Below are positions 17,334 through 29,224 of a stretch of 64,000 nt of DNA, in pieces. Made by a program: the position numbers and the translations under genes. Origin of the DNA: DATFMH01 sp035267045 (GTDB taxonomy: Bacteria; Bacteroidota; Rhodothermia; Balneolales; DATFMH01); assembly GCA_035267045.1 (NCBI GenBank), contig DATFMH010000147.1, positions 72,989 to 136,988 of the forward strand, read 5' to 3'. The notes beneath the pieces are model-generated. The model ran no database searches. It saw only the letters and a list, made by a program, of their open reading frames with translations, and was not told the origin of the DNA. Every line of letters starts with the position of its first letter. Positions within the stretch are counted from its first letter, which is position 1.

Positions 17334-20054
17334 TTAAAGGTTCAGGGTCAATCGTGCATAGTAATAAGCACCATTAAAACCAAAGGGGGATATCCCTGTG
17401 TATTGGAATATTCCATGATATGAATTTTGATCTATAACCTTGTCAGGATAAACATTAAACAGATTTTCAGCACCCAGGCCAAAACTGACCTTGTTAGTTA
17501 TTGCATAGGATGCGTCGAGATCGGTTAACCATTTGGCGCTGAATGTTTGATCATTCGCCGGGTTATTACTCCAGTTGGTAACTTTACCGAATCTTGTATT
17601 TTTGAGCGTAAGGTTAAGCTTTTTGTATGTGTATGCTGCGGTTATGTTCACATTGGTTCTTGGCTGGGCTACAGTCAACAGATCCTGTGCCGAACGATCA
17701 AGTATTTTCACATTAAGACTGGCTAATTGAGGAGGCGTTTTATCTATATGGGTGATTTTAGTGGTATTGATATTAAAAGCGCCTGTCAAGCGAAGTATGC
17801 CGCTTGATCCGAGTGATAAACCATAATGTGTTACTACATCTAATCCTTCCGTTGAAGTGTTGGCAGCATTGGTGAAATAACGTCCACCGGTGACACCGTG
17901 TAATCCACGGCTGTCAAGTAACTGCTGAACAGATGAACCGATAAAATTAGAAGACAAAACAACACGGTCTTTGATATTAATATGATAGTAATCGACCGTC
18001 ATGGAAAAATTATCACCTGGTGTTAATGTGAAACCACCACTGAAGTTAACAGATTTTTCAGGTTTTAAAGGTTTGGAACCAAGTGCTTTTGCTCCGGGAC
18101 CTTCAACCGGGAATGTTCGGATTTCATATGGTGATCCATTGATAAATACCGTTGCGGTGGTTGAGTACCACGCTTGTTGCAATTGTGGTGCCTTAAAACC
18201 GTTACTGAACGAACCACGCAGAGCCAAAACGTTATTTAACTCATAACGTGCCGTCGCTTTCCCGATTAACGTAGAACCGAAATCATTATAATGCTCAAAA
18301 CGGCCGGCAGCAGTGATCAGGAATTTATCGATGTAATTATTTTCTACATCAGCATAAAGAGCAAAATTGTTTCTGGATTGATTCGTGGCATCACTTGGGC
18401 GGAAACCAGGAAAAACCTGTGATCCAATTGACGGTTGTTGACCCTGATTCGGGCCGTCCAGAATTTTTACTCCGCCATCAGCATATGAAGCTTTCTCTCC
18501 GGCGTGTATTTGATAGTTATCAATACGAAATTCACTACCGAATGCAACACTCACCTTATGGCTTGTACTGATATTATAATCCTTCGATAAATCAAGATTC
18601 AGGGAGTTTTCATTTAGGAATAGGGTACCCGCATTGAATTTAGTCTGACTCTTGGCACCGTATGAAGTATTCAGACTATGGTCCACGCCAAAATTAAATG
18701 AGTTATGCCCATACGTATTACTTATATCCCATGCCCAACCCGAAGAGGATGCACCTTTTACACCAACGGCAACAGATCCATCAAAGACCGTTGAATGAAT
18801 AAGCGGTAGGAATCCATCAGGATAAATGGCACGGACATCTCTGTTGTCAAGTGCTCTGCGATAAAAACCACCTGATTTAACGTCGCGATAGCCTAATCCG
18901 CCAAAAGTATAAAAATGGGTGCTGCCGTTTATGGGAATTGAACTGTTGAACATAAAGTTACCGTTTTTAGATACGGGATCACCAACATGGAAATTATGCC
19001 TGTTAAACGAAGCTTCACGTGGATCCTGGCTCACCTGATTTGGATCGCCGGAAAATGTCGGATTACCATTGGCATCTTTACCAAAATATTGCTGACGTGG
19101 GTCGATACCTGCACGGTTTGTACTTCCCCTGCCACGGTATTCAGCAGTCATATTCAAATATCCACCGTTACCGATTGAGGTTCCATAATTGATATCACCA
19201 TCAATAGTTTTACCGTCACCTTTGCTTGTTTGTCCTGTTTTTGTGGATACTGTGAATCCACTATCCTTCTTCAGAATAATATTTATAACGCCCGAAATGG
19301 CATCTGAACCATATTGCGCCGCTGCACCATCGCGTAATATTTCAATGCGCTGAATGGCGCTGGCAGGAATGGCATTCAGGTCAACGCCGGCTTCACCACG
19401 GCCAACACTACCATTAACATTAACCAATGCACTTGTATAACGTCTTTTACCATTAACCAACACCAATAATTCACCAGGACCGAGGCCCCGCAGGGTTGCC
19501 GGACGTACGGCATCAGTACCATCCGTTACGCTTGGTCGTGGAAAGTTAAATGATGGTGCCAGGGACTGGATAATCTGACTGGTCTCAGACAGACCTGTTG
19601 CTTGAATGGATTGTGTGTTTAGTACATCAATGGGAACCGCAGATTTTATTACAGTTCGATTTTTACGACGTGCTCCGACAACTACAGCTTCATCCATTCC
19701 AATAAGATTTGGTTTCATGGAAACGTTCAAACTGAGTGTTTGACCGGAAGACACTGTAACTTTTTTATTTACAGTATTATAGCCAATAAAGCTGATTCTT
19801 AATGTATAATCACCTGCCGGCAATTCAAGTTTGTAGGTTCCGTCTTTATAATCAGAACTCGTCCCTTGGTTTGTTCCCATTACAAATATATTGACCCCTC
19901 CAAGAGGGTCTCCACTATTGTTATCCGTTATTTTACCTTTAATCCCCCCGTTTTGTTGGGCCATAGAATAGCGTGGAATAATAAAAACCAGACAACATAT
20001 AAGTATAAAGATGTGCGACAGACACAGGGTTTTCCTGGTAGCTCTGTTTTTCAT
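17334..20054 (-). CDS. TonB-dependent outer-membrane receptor with N-terminal carboxypeptidase-regulatory-like domain
   Basis: A 906-residue outer-membrane receptor. Order: signal peptide (about 1-32), carboxypeptidase-regulatory-like domain (about 35-115), plug domain (about 130-260, with TLRGLGPGELLVLVNGKRR and the GDGAAAQYGSDAISGVINI-type segment), and a 22-strand-type barrel ending in an aromatic-rich C-terminus (LTLNL). It imports an unknown ligand using the proton motive force through TonB. There is no SusD-like partner beside it, so it is not an ordinary SusCD pair. I start at ATG 20054 because GGAG lies 7 nt before it; a TTG two codons upstream is also in frame. Confidence 0.92.
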   Translation of the reverse strand: MKNRATRKTLCLSHIFILICCLVFIIPRYSMAQQNGGIKGKITDNNSGDPLGGVNIFVMGTNQGTSSDYKDGTYKLELPAGDYTLRISFIGYNTVNKKVTVSSGQTLSLNVSMKPNLIGMDEAVVVGARRKNRTVIKSAVPIDVLNTQSIQATGLSETSQIIQSLAPSFNFPRPSVTDGTDAVRPATLRGLGPGELLVLVNGKRRYTSALVNVNGSVGRGEAGVDLNAIPASAIQRIEILRDGAAAQYGSDAISGVINIILKKDSGFTVSTKTGQTSKGDGKTIDGDINYGTSIGNGGYLNMTAEYRGRGSTNRAGIDPRQQYFGKDANGNPTFSGDPNQVSQDPREASFNRHNFHVGDPVSKNGNFMFNSSIPINGSTHFYTFGGLGYRDVKSGGFYRRALDNRDVRAIYPDGFLPLIHSTVFDGSVAVGVKGASSSGWAWDISNTYGHNSFNFGVDHSLNTSYGAKSQTKFNAGTLFLNENSLNLDLSKDYNISTSHKVSVAFGSEFRIDNYQIHAGEKASYADGGVKILDGPNQGQQPSIGSQVFPGFRPSDATNQSRNNFALYADVENNYIDKFLITAAGRFEHYNDFGSTLIGKATARYELNNVLALRGSFSNGFKAPQLQQAWYSTTATVFINGSPYEIRTFPVEGPGAKALGSKPLKPEKSVNFSGGFTLTPGDNFSMTVDYYHINIKDRVVLSSNFIGSSVQQLLDSRGLHGVTGGRYFTNAANTSTEGLDVVTHYGLSLGSSGILRLTGAFNINTTKITHIDKTPPQLASLNVKILDRSAQDLLTVAQPRTNVNITAAYTYKKLNLTLKNTRFGKVTNWSNNPANDQTFSAKWLTDLDASYAITNKVSFGLGAENLFNVYPDKVIDQNSYHGIFQYTGISPFGFNGAYYYARLTLNL

Positions 20055-20556
20055 ATACAAACTCCGTTAGTTAAAAAAGACATTAATTAATGCACTCCCC
20101 TCCACCTACTTTTTACAATATTTACAGATAAGAAGTTGTTAAAAGGTGAAAATAATATATGGTTATATATGCATTTGAAGTTAAGTCAACAGACAGTTTT
20201 TGGATTCGGATAAGAGGTAAAAAAGATGGGCTATTTAATTTATATAAGTGTCTATTTTTTTATCATATAGATTATTACTGCTAATAATGTACTTATAGGA
20301 ATAGTTATAAAAATAAATAACGCGTTTTGCCATCATTTTGAAATGAAGACACATAGGTAAGATGAATATACGACCTAATAATATTCAATGATATCAATAA
20401 TTTATATAGATGATAGTATGAGGATTCAGTAGTTCGATGAAAAGTTATGCTGAAAAATCGAATAACATTTGGATGTATGTATTACATTTCTAATTGTAAA
20501 TAATGTAAATGGTCAATTTGGGAAAATGTGAAAGTAACTGATCTAAATATCGATCG
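20055..20556. other. 502-bp intergenic region upstream of the TonB receptor
   Basis: AT-rich, no coding frame. It should contain the TonB receptor promoter. Short symmetric sites are seen: TCATTT-TG-AAATGA (20333-20346) and TGAATAT-N11-ATATTCA (20363-20369 with 20381-20387). These are weak and could be chance. No terminator was found for the xerD gene that ends at 20557. Confidence 0.55.
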
Positions 20557-21462
20557 CTATGCTCTGGGATGATACTTCTTGTGAATTTTATGTAAGTACG
20601 ACCGGTCGACATGGGTGTAAATCTCAGTTGTTAATATCGAGACATGGCCTAACATTTCCTGAACTGCTCTTAAATCAGCTCCGCCTTCGAGCAAGTGTGT
20701 GGCAAAAGAATGACGAAAAATATGAGGATAGACTTTCTTTGTTATTCCCGCATCTTTAGCTGCCTGATTGACAATATTCCAAATACTCATTCGGGAAATG
20801 GGGCCGCCTCTCTGATTTAAAAAAACACGGTTCATGGATTTCTCGTTGTTAACAAAAAAAAGTGGCCGTGCTTTTTGCAGATATTTTTTTATAGTGTTCT
20901 GTGCTATTTCACCAATAGGAATAAGGCGTTCCTTGCTACCTTTACCGATAACTTTAATGAAACCGATTTGGAAATAAAGCTGGTCTAATTGTAGATTGAC
21001 TAATTCACTTACACGCATACCGGTGCCATACAAACTTTCAAGAATTGCCACATCTCTCATTCCCGCGGGATTTGAAATATCGGGGGTATCCAAAATCCGC
21101 CGTACTTCTTCTGTGTTTAAAACTTCCGGCAGTTTTTTACTGAGTTTGGGTAGTTCCACGAGTTCGGCGGGATTAGCTAAACTATAGCCTTCTACCACAA
21201 TGAATTCATGGAAACTGCGGATGCTTGATATATTTCTGGCTATCGTTGTAACAGCAAGCTCTGTTGCTATTAATTCTTCAAGATACATCTCGATATGACG
21301 CAGGGCAACGGCTCCCAAATCATCAATCTTAAGGGTTTCTGACAGAAAACGTAAGTATCTGTTAAGATCGTTTTCGTATGCAGCCAGAGAATTATCGGCT
21401 AATCCTTTTTCGAGCCGTAAGAATTGTAGATAAAGCTGGAATTCCCTTTGAAATGGTTGCAT
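20557..21462 (-). CDS. xerD: Site-specific tyrosine recombinase, XerD/XerC type
   Basis: A 301-residue tyrosine recombinase with a SAM-like N-terminal DNA-binding domain (about 1-90) and a catalytic domain. The catalytic set is visible: Arg in GTGMRVSEL, Lys in IGKGSKERLIP, HIFRHSFATH, HVSILTT and the Tyr nucleophile in EIYTHVD. Length and uninterrupted motifs fit the housekeeping Xer recombinase that resolves chromosome dimers at dif; XerC versus XerD cannot be settled here. It starts 2 bp after the upstream HD-phosphodiesterase gene, the end of a long operon. No attachment-site duplication is seen nearby. Confidence 0.9.
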   Translation of the reverse strand: MQPFQREFQLYLQFLRLEKGLADNSLAAYENDLNRYLRFLSETLKIDDLGAVALRHIEMYLEELIATELAVTTIARNISSIRSFHEFIVVEGYSLANPAELVELPKLSKKLPEVLNTEEVRRILDTPDISNPAGMRDVAILESLYGTGMRVSELVNLQLDQLYFQIGFIKVIGKGSKERLIPIGEIAQNTIKKYLQKARPLFFVNNEKSMNRVFLNQRGGPISRMSIWNIVNQAAKDAGITKKVYPHIFRHSFATHLLEGGADLRAVQEMLGHVSILTTEIYTHVDRSYLHKIHKKYHPRA

Positions 21463-21464
21463 GT

Positions 21465-23891
21465 TCAGGATGAATTATCAGGTTTATCCTTTGTTTCACG
21501 TGGGGGGGCATCGTGTAATAAAACTTTTTTGGGTTTCTCTGATGAGTTCTCCTGTTCCCCGACTCTGTCTTTTTCATCTTGACCAGGATATTTTACTCGT
21601 CCGTGATACATACCAACCAGAATATTCAAAAATGTATCTTTGATCTTCTGAAGATCCTTGAACGTTAACGGACAGTTATTTAGTTGTCCTTCGTCGAGTC
21701 GTTCATCAACGATTCTATTAACGAGATTATCCAGTTTTTGATAATTTGGATCCGTCATTGCTCTTGATGATGCTTCTACACCATCGGCCAGCATGACAAT
21801 ACCGGTTTCTTTGGAACTGGGCAGAGGTCCGTCGTACCTGAAATCTTCAACCTGTATCTCTGAAATGTTTTCTGTCTGTTCTTTTGCTTTTTCGTAGAAG
21901 AATTTGATGATAGATGTACCATGGTGTGTGCGGATAAAATCCGTCACTATCTCTGGCAATTGCTCGTTTTGTGCTAATTTAATCCCATTGGTGACGTGTG
22001 CTTTAATAACAATGGCACTCATTCTTGGTTTGAGTTTATCGTGTTCATTCACACCCGATTGGTTCTCGACGAAATATTCGGGTTTCTCCATTTTACCAAT
22101 ATCATGGTATAGTGCACCAACCCTGCATAAAATAGAATTAGCACCAATCGCTGTAGCAGCTGTTTCTGCAAGGTTAGCCACTTGAAGACTATGATGAAAA
22201 GTCCCGGGGGCACGCATCATAAGTGCTTTTAAAAGGGGCTGATTAGTATCACTCAATTCTAATAGGGTTACATCAGTAGTAACTTTAAATACTTTTTCCA
22301 CAAGTAATATCAGCGGGTATGTCAGCCAAATAAGTATTGAATTGACTGAGGCTGATAAAACCTGTTGACCAAATGTTTGCAAGTCTCCCAACTTGCTCAA
22401 CGTGAATCCGGCAAATACTACTGCATAAGTAATAAAGACTATTGCCGGTGTGAAAAAGAAAAACTGACTCCTGTTTTTGATATCTCTCATAGAGTAGACA
22501 GCCATGCTGCAAGCCGTTATTGTAGCAACAACGTACTCAAAATCATAACCGATCATCATCCCGGTCAGTAACGCGAGTGTGAGCGTTGTTAATAATCCTA
22601 CGCGAGAATCAAAAATAATCGTCAGAATAATCGGGATTATGACAATTGGAACGATATAAGGGGATAGAAAATCGAAATGACTCACAAAAGCGGCAGCGCC
22701 TACAATAAATCCAATTGCCAGATAAACCAGGAGAAACATGGCATTATTATCGAATATTTTTTTCCGATATAGATAAATGTACATAAAGAATACAAGTACG
22801 ATCGCTATGATCGTGAGTATCTCCCCAAGGTATTGTTGCCATACTTCGAATTGGCTGACTTTCTCGGATTTTGCCTGTGCCAGGCTCCGAAGCATATTCA
22901 ATCTGTCTTTATTTATTAAATCGCCTTTCCGAATGATGACCTGGCCTTTAGCGACCGCCCCTTTAGTGGGTGATACTTTGGAAAGGGCTTCAGAAATGCG
23001 TGCATCTGTTTCTGACTTATTATAATTGAGATTTGGTTCAATTACTCGATCAAAAAAAAGTATTGCAACTTCTGCCGCTTGCTGTTGTAATTCCTTTGAA
23101 AGCTGATAATTGGCATATTCTTTTGCTTCCTGAATATCGCGGACATTAGCCAAATAATAACTTCTTTCCGTTCGGTTTCGAAGATCGCGTACCGTTATTT
23201 CGTTATTAGTTAGTGACGATTTATCAACATTGATGATTCCATCGTTCATCAACTTGTTGATAATATTATTTAATTTATCGCGTATTGTTTTGCCGATAAA
23301 TGACCTGGCGGGAGACAGGTTATTTCTTTTCAATACACTTCGGGGAGCATTGGCTTCCAGGTAATTTTGTAATAATGTGGACCACGCCTGGTTACTTAAG
23401 ATTATACCGGATGAATTAAGTGAATTAATAAACTGAAGACTGTCAGTAGTAGCCTGTGTTGTCTGGGCATTATCTTTCTTCCATTGCAAATAATTAGATA
23501 ATACCGGATTTATTGTGTTAAACAGTGAATCAAGACGATTTTGTATTTGTATCTGAGCCTGATTATCAACATGAAATATGGGCGGAGTATTATTTCTTAT
23601 CTGATCTTTCTCATTTTTTAGCTCATCTTTGTCTTTAATCAAACTGAAAGTAAACGGGGCCGTAAGATCTTCTTGCCTCCATGGTTCCCCAAGCTTGTAA
23701 TTTGTTTCCTTATAGGACGTACGTGGAAATACGACAATTACAAAAGCCAGAAAGAGTAAGAAGATTAACCCTTTAACCCAATAACTGTCCTTAAGTGTAA
23801 AAGAACGGGATTCTTTAGACTTTGAGTCCTTTAATATAGGACTAACCCCTTTGCTTTTTCGGGCAAGGCCGATTTTTTCTAAAAAATTCAT
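21465..23891 (-). CDS. 7TM-HD domain phosphohydrolase (PgpH-type cyclic di-AMP phosphodiesterase candidate)
   Basis: An 808-residue membrane enzyme. Order: cytoplasmic N-terminus, one helix (about 40-57), a large extracytoplasmic 7TMR-HDED domain (about 60-350), seven helices (about 355-540), then a cytoplasmic HD domain with HHSLQVANLAE and the HDIG motif at residues 596-599, and an acidic tail rich in Lys/Pro. PgpH proteins of this layout hydrolyse cyclic di-AMP. The presence of such an enzyme suggests the organism uses cyclic di-AMP, though no cyclase is in the window. It lies 26 bp after the symporter gene. Confidence 0.92.
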   Translation of the reverse strand: MNFLEKIGLARKSKGVSPILKDSKSKESRSFTLKDSYWVKGLIFLLFLAFVIVVFPRTSYKETNYKLGEPWRQEDLTAPFTFSLIKDKDELKNEKDQIRNNTPPIFHVDNQAQIQIQNRLDSLFNTINPVLSNYLQWKKDNAQTTQATTDSLQFINSLNSSGIILSNQAWSTLLQNYLEANAPRSVLKRNNLSPARSFIGKTIRDKLNNIINKLMNDGIINVDKSSLTNNEITVRDLRNRTERSYYLANVRDIQEAKEYANYQLSKELQQQAAEVAILFFDRVIEPNLNYNKSETDARISEALSKVSPTKGAVAKGQVIIRKGDLINKDRLNMLRSLAQAKSEKVSQFEVWQQYLGEILTIIAIVLVFFMYIYLYRKKIFDNNAMFLLVYLAIGFIVGAAAFVSHFDFLSPYIVPIVIIPIILTIIFDSRVGLLTTLTLALLTGMMIGYDFEYVVATITACSMAVYSMRDIKNRSQFFFFTPAIVFITYAVVFAGFTLSKLGDLQTFGQQVLSASVNSILIWLTYPLILLVEKVFKVTTDVTLLELSDTNQPLLKALMMRAPGTFHHSLQVANLAETAATAIGANSILCRVGALYHDIGKMEKPEYFVENQSGVNEHDKLKPRMSAIVIKAHVTNGIKLAQNEQLPEIVTDFIRTHHGTSIIKFFYEKAKEQTENISEIQVEDFRYDGPLPSSKETGIVMLADGVEASSRAMTDPNYQKLDNLVNRIVDERLDEGQLNNCPLTFKDLQKIKDTFLNILVGMYHGRVKYPGQDEKDRVGEQENSSEKPKKVLLHDAPPRETKDKPDNSS

Positions 23892-23917
23892 ATCGGATAC
23901 AACTCCTTATACTACGC

Positions 23918-25366
23918 CTATACCGTTTTCAGTGTGAAACGAATGCGAAGAAAATGCATTACCGTGGCCACTATCAAAAAAATTAAAACACCAAACAAAG
24001 TATACCAAGGCCAGGCTATATTCCCAAATATAATCAATATTGTCATGCAAAAAATACATGCTATTAAACCAGTTAGCGTCTCTGTAGTCTTAAATTCAGT
24101 ATATCTTCCAATTAGAAAAGCACCTAATAAAGCACCATAAGTGAAACCAGCTATTCCCAATCCAATTTCTATCACAGGACTATTCGTACTTGTGAAAGAA
24201 ATGGCAAATATTATAAATATAAACGTCCAAACTATCATAAAAATTCTGGAAATTGTAATAGAATCTTTCCTTTCTGCTAACTTAGGGAAAATATCGAACA
24301 TAGTTGAAGAAGATAAGGCAGATAAAGAACTGCTTAAAGTGCTCATGGCCGCCGAAAACAGGCCTGCGATGATGAAACCGGTAAAACCTACAGGCAGATC
24401 ATTCAATATGTAATGCGGAAAGATTTCGTCCACTTTATGAAGCCCTAATGCTGCCAGTGATTGGCCTTTATAATGGACATATAAAAACAAGCCGATACTC
24501 AGAAATAATACGAATTGAATGAATACGAAAAATCCACTTGATATCAGAGCTTTACGGGAGGATTTCAGGTCGGGACAGGCTAATAAACGTTGAACGATGA
24601 GATGATCGGTTCCGTGGGATGCCATTGTCAGGAACATACCGCCTATCACGGCACCTATAATATTAAAGGGATGTGTGAACACAGCACCGATTGAATGGGG
24701 TAGCTGCAGAACAGTAAGTTTTCCTTCCGTAAACAATTGATGAAAAACAGGAGTGTTCATTTCAGGTAAAAGATTGAAAATGATATACAGCCCGCCAGTT
24801 ACATAGACGAATAATTGTAATACATCGATCCAGATCACAGATTTAAGTCCGCCATAATATGTATATGCCAATGTTAGGACGGCAATAATGAGGATAGATG
24901 TAGAATAATCAAAACCGGTAATAAGTTTAATTGGTATAGCAGCAGCAAACAGGCGTACACCATCAGCCAGTAACCTGGTTACCAGGAAAACAAATGAAAT
25001 GACCCTTTGAAATTGCGGGCCGAATCGATCATGAAAGAATGTATAAGCAGTTTTTTGATTACCAGTAAAATAAGAGGGCAGAATAACGAAAGAGACGATA
25101 ATACGACCTATGATATAACCTACCACTATCTGTAAAAAAACGAGACTTCCAAAATAAGCTAATGTGGGTGCTGATATCACCGTTAACATACTTGTTTCGG
25201 TGGCTACGATAGAAAATGAAGCTGCCCACCAGGGAACTGATCCTTTTGTGGTGAAATATGCAGACGTATCTGTTGGCTTTCCCCCAACTTTTATACCAAT
25301 GATGACCGTCATTGCCAGATATAAGACAATCGCCAAAAGGTCCAGAAAGTGAAGATGGAAAAGCAT
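23918..25366 (-). CDS. Sodium:solute symporter (SSS family)
   Basis: A 482-residue integral membrane protein with about thirteen helices of the SSS/SLC5 family; the GTDHLIVQRLLACPD segment and the FSAAMSTLSSSLSALSS segment are family signatures. It uses the sodium gradient to import a small organic solute that cannot be named from the sequence. The gene starts 2 bp after the STAS gene and is followed by the HD phosphodiesterase, so it is part of the ligA-xerD operon. Start ATG at 25366. Confidence 0.9.
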   Translation of the reverse strand: MLFHLHFLDLLAIVLYLAMTVIIGIKVGGKPTDTSAYFTTKGSVPWWAASFSIVATETSMLTVISAPTLAYFGSLVFLQIVVGYIIGRIIVSFVILPSYFTGNQKTAYTFFHDRFGPQFQRVISFVFLVTRLLADGVRLFAAAIPIKLITGFDYSTSILIIAVLTLAYTYYGGLKSVIWIDVLQLFVYVTGGLYIIFNLLPEMNTPVFHQLFTEGKLTVLQLPHSIGAVFTHPFNIIGAVIGGMFLTMASHGTDHLIVQRLLACPDLKSSRKALISSGFFVFIQFVLFLSIGLFLYVHYKGQSLAALGLHKVDEIFPHYILNDLPVGFTGFIIAGLFSAAMSTLSSSLSALSSSTMFDIFPKLAERKDSITISRIFMIVWTFIFIIFAISFTSTNSPVIEIGLGIAGFTYGALLGAFLIGRYTEFKTTETLTGLIACIFCMTILIIFGNIAWPWYTLFGVLIFLIVATVMHFLRIRFTLKTV

Positions 25367-25368
25367 TA

Positions 25369-25728
25369 TCAGGGAGTTCCGGAAGCGTCTGAAATAAAAT
25401 CTTTAGCCATTTCCGGATTACCGGTTATCGTTAGAACATGATCTAACTGGGAAATCTTCAGGAGTTCATCTATACGCTCGGGTACGTTACAGATTACAAA
25501 ATGTCTGTTTGAATCACGATATAACCGGTGAGCAAGCAACAGCGCACTCAAACCACTGGAATCAGCAAACTCGACATGACTCAGATCCAGTATGAGATGT
25601 TCCTGCTCGGTAGAATTGGCAAGGATTATGATCTGGCTTTTGAGATCCGGAGCAACAACAGAATCAAGTTTCTCATTTTTAACTGTTAAAAGGGATATGT
25701 TGCCATCATGTTCTAACTCGTAATTCAT
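25369..25728 (-). CDS. STAS domain protein (anti-anti-sigma factor-like)
   Basis: A 119-residue single STAS domain. The conserved DSSG (residues 56-59, context LSHVEFADSSGLSALL) is the phosphorylation site in SpoIIAA-type anti-sigma antagonists. Such proteins normally work with a serine kinase of the HATPase type that inhibits a sigma factor or other target. No such kinase gene is in this operon, so the partner is elsewhere or the function differs. It is tightly joined (2 bp) to the downstream symporter gene. Confidence 0.88.
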   Translation of the reverse strand: MNYELEHDGNISLLTVKNEKLDSVVAPDLKSQIIILANSTEQEHLILDLSHVEFADSSGLSALLLAHRLYRDSNRHFVICNVPERIDELLKISQLDHVLTITGNPEMAKDFISDASGTP

Positions 25729-25814
25729 ATATTTTGATCTAATATTAGTAATAGTTGATGGATCATAAAGATATGGTCAAATAAACGAAAACCTTACAAT
25801 CATTACAAGATGAT

Positions 25815-27824
<2,010 letters not shown>

Positions 27825-27843
27825 TTACAAGAAAATACTCGTA

Positions 27844-28998
27844 TTAAAATGTTGGAACATTATGTATGACTGATGGCCATGGAACATCGTTTGGAAGGGG
27901 GCCCTGATTGGACATTTTATACCAGTCTTTATGTTTCTCTAATATGGAGCGTTGTAAATGAATGGTGCCGTCCGATTGTTTGTATTGATCTATATTCGGA
28001 ATGGGATGGCCCCTGAATAAAATCATCATTCTGCTGTATTGACCACGAATGTATATATCATTGAGAAAACGGTAGCGCATAGCCTGGCCTTTTTCAACCC
28101 AATAAGGATTGAGGCGATTAGCCAGATCCGATTTTACCCTTACAGGTTCCAGTTTATCATATGCCGCATAAACTATGAGATGTAATGTATCCGGAAGAGT
28201 CAGAGTAGCCTTAGCCTTATTGGCCGCTTTCATTGAATCAGCGGCTGTTCCCGCCTGTGTTTTTGTGGTGTCGACAGGAAGAACGGACTTTAGTTCATTA
28301 TTTGATTTAGTAAAACCGGACGGTGTTTCGTATTTAATATAGACGAAATAAGAGGCTGCCGCTAATATTATAATAATTACAGCAGCTATCAAGGTTATGG
28401 GGGTCTTTGACTTGAAATCACTTACTTTGTCACTCATTTCTACCCAATTCACATTGTGGATATTAGGCTGATCCGGTGTTTTACTTACATGGGATTGAGA
28501 GGAATCGGGCTTCGAATATTCAAAAGTTGTTCCGGATGGAGTACTTATCTGATCCTCTATTTCAGGTTCTTCTTTCTCTTCCTTTGGTTTTTTTTCATCC
28601 GGTTTATCTTTTTCTTCATCAGGTTCTTCTTTCTCCTGGGGCGTTTCAAGTGCGAATTTGGGTTTGTAATCCTTCTTTTTTTCCTCTGATTCCGTCCCCT
28701 TCATTTTATTTGTCCAGCTCGATAAACCATAATGACGGGCTATAAGCCCGTCATATTTATCTTTATAAGTCTGGTCGAGGGCCAAAATGATATCTGGCTC
28801 ATCAATTTTCAAGGCTTTGGCATATGTACGTACAAAACTACGTACATACGTTTTATTTCTATGAGGATCTTTAAAGATACTCGAATCTTCAATAGATTTA
28901 AGAACATCTAAAGGGATTCTTGTAGAATCAAATATATTCTTTAAAGTTAAATTTTCTTTTTTTCGTAAAGCGGATAACTCTTCACCAAGAGATGGCAT
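27844..28998 (-). CDS. RodZ-like helix-turn-helix membrane protein
   Basis: A 384-residue protein: N-terminal helix-turn-helix of the RodZ type (residues about 1-75, with LRKKENLTLKNIFDSTRIP and YVRSFVRTYAKAL), a Lys/Glu/Pro-rich linker (about 100-150), one membrane helix (about 199-221), then an extracytoplasmic domain resembling DUF4115. RodZ links MreB to the cell-wall elongation machinery. Homology in the HTH region is clear; the C-terminal half is more divergent. First gene of the operon running through ligA to xerD. Confidence 0.82.
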   Translation of the reverse strand: MPSLGEELSALRKKENLTLKNIFDSTRIPLDVLKSIEDSSIFKDPHRNKTYVRSFVRTYAKALKIDEPDIILALDQTYKDKYDGLIARHYGLSSWTNKMKGTESEEKKKDYKPKFALETPQEKEEPDEEKDKPDEKKPKEEKEEPEIEDQISTPSGTTFEYSKPDSSQSHVSKTPDQPNIHNVNWVEMSDKVSDFKSKTPITLIAAVIIIILAAASYFVYIKYETPSGFTKSNNELKSVLPVDTTKTQAGTAADSMKAANKAKATLTLPDTLHLIVYAAYDKLEPVRVKSDLANRLNPYWVEKGQAMRYRFLNDIYIRGQYSRMMILFRGHPIPNIDQYKQSDGTIHLQRSILEKHKDWYKMSNQGPLPNDVPWPSVIHNVPTF

Positions 28999-29083
28999 AT
29001 AGGATTTTATATTTTAACGACTATAGATTTTGGATTGAAGATACAATAACTAATAAAATTTTGATGTAATATAATTATCAAAA

Positions 29084-29100
29084 ACGATAGATATTATCGT
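29084..29100. promoter_or_regulatory. Short inverted repeat ACGATA-N5-TATCGT in a divergent promoter region
   Basis: ACGATA (29084-29089), spacer GATAT, TATCGT (29095-29100). It lies in the 226-bp AT-rich gap between the divergent RodZ-like and flippase genes. The 5-nt spacer matches two longer repeats elsewhere in the window, but the 6-bp arms are weak evidence. Confidence 0.3.
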
Positions 29101-29224
29101 AATACTATATGAAAATGAAAAATCTGCTATAATTACATTATAATAAAAATAGTTGTCAAACTTTTTGCAGTAAATTTATATCAAATATCCAAATAATTTT
29201 TTACATAATTAATGCTATTTATTT

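Noticed and set aside
20557..21462. Tyrosine recombinase as integrase of a mobile element
   Set aside because: It is inside a housekeeping operon, has XerC/D length and motifs, and no attachment repeats or phage genes lie near.
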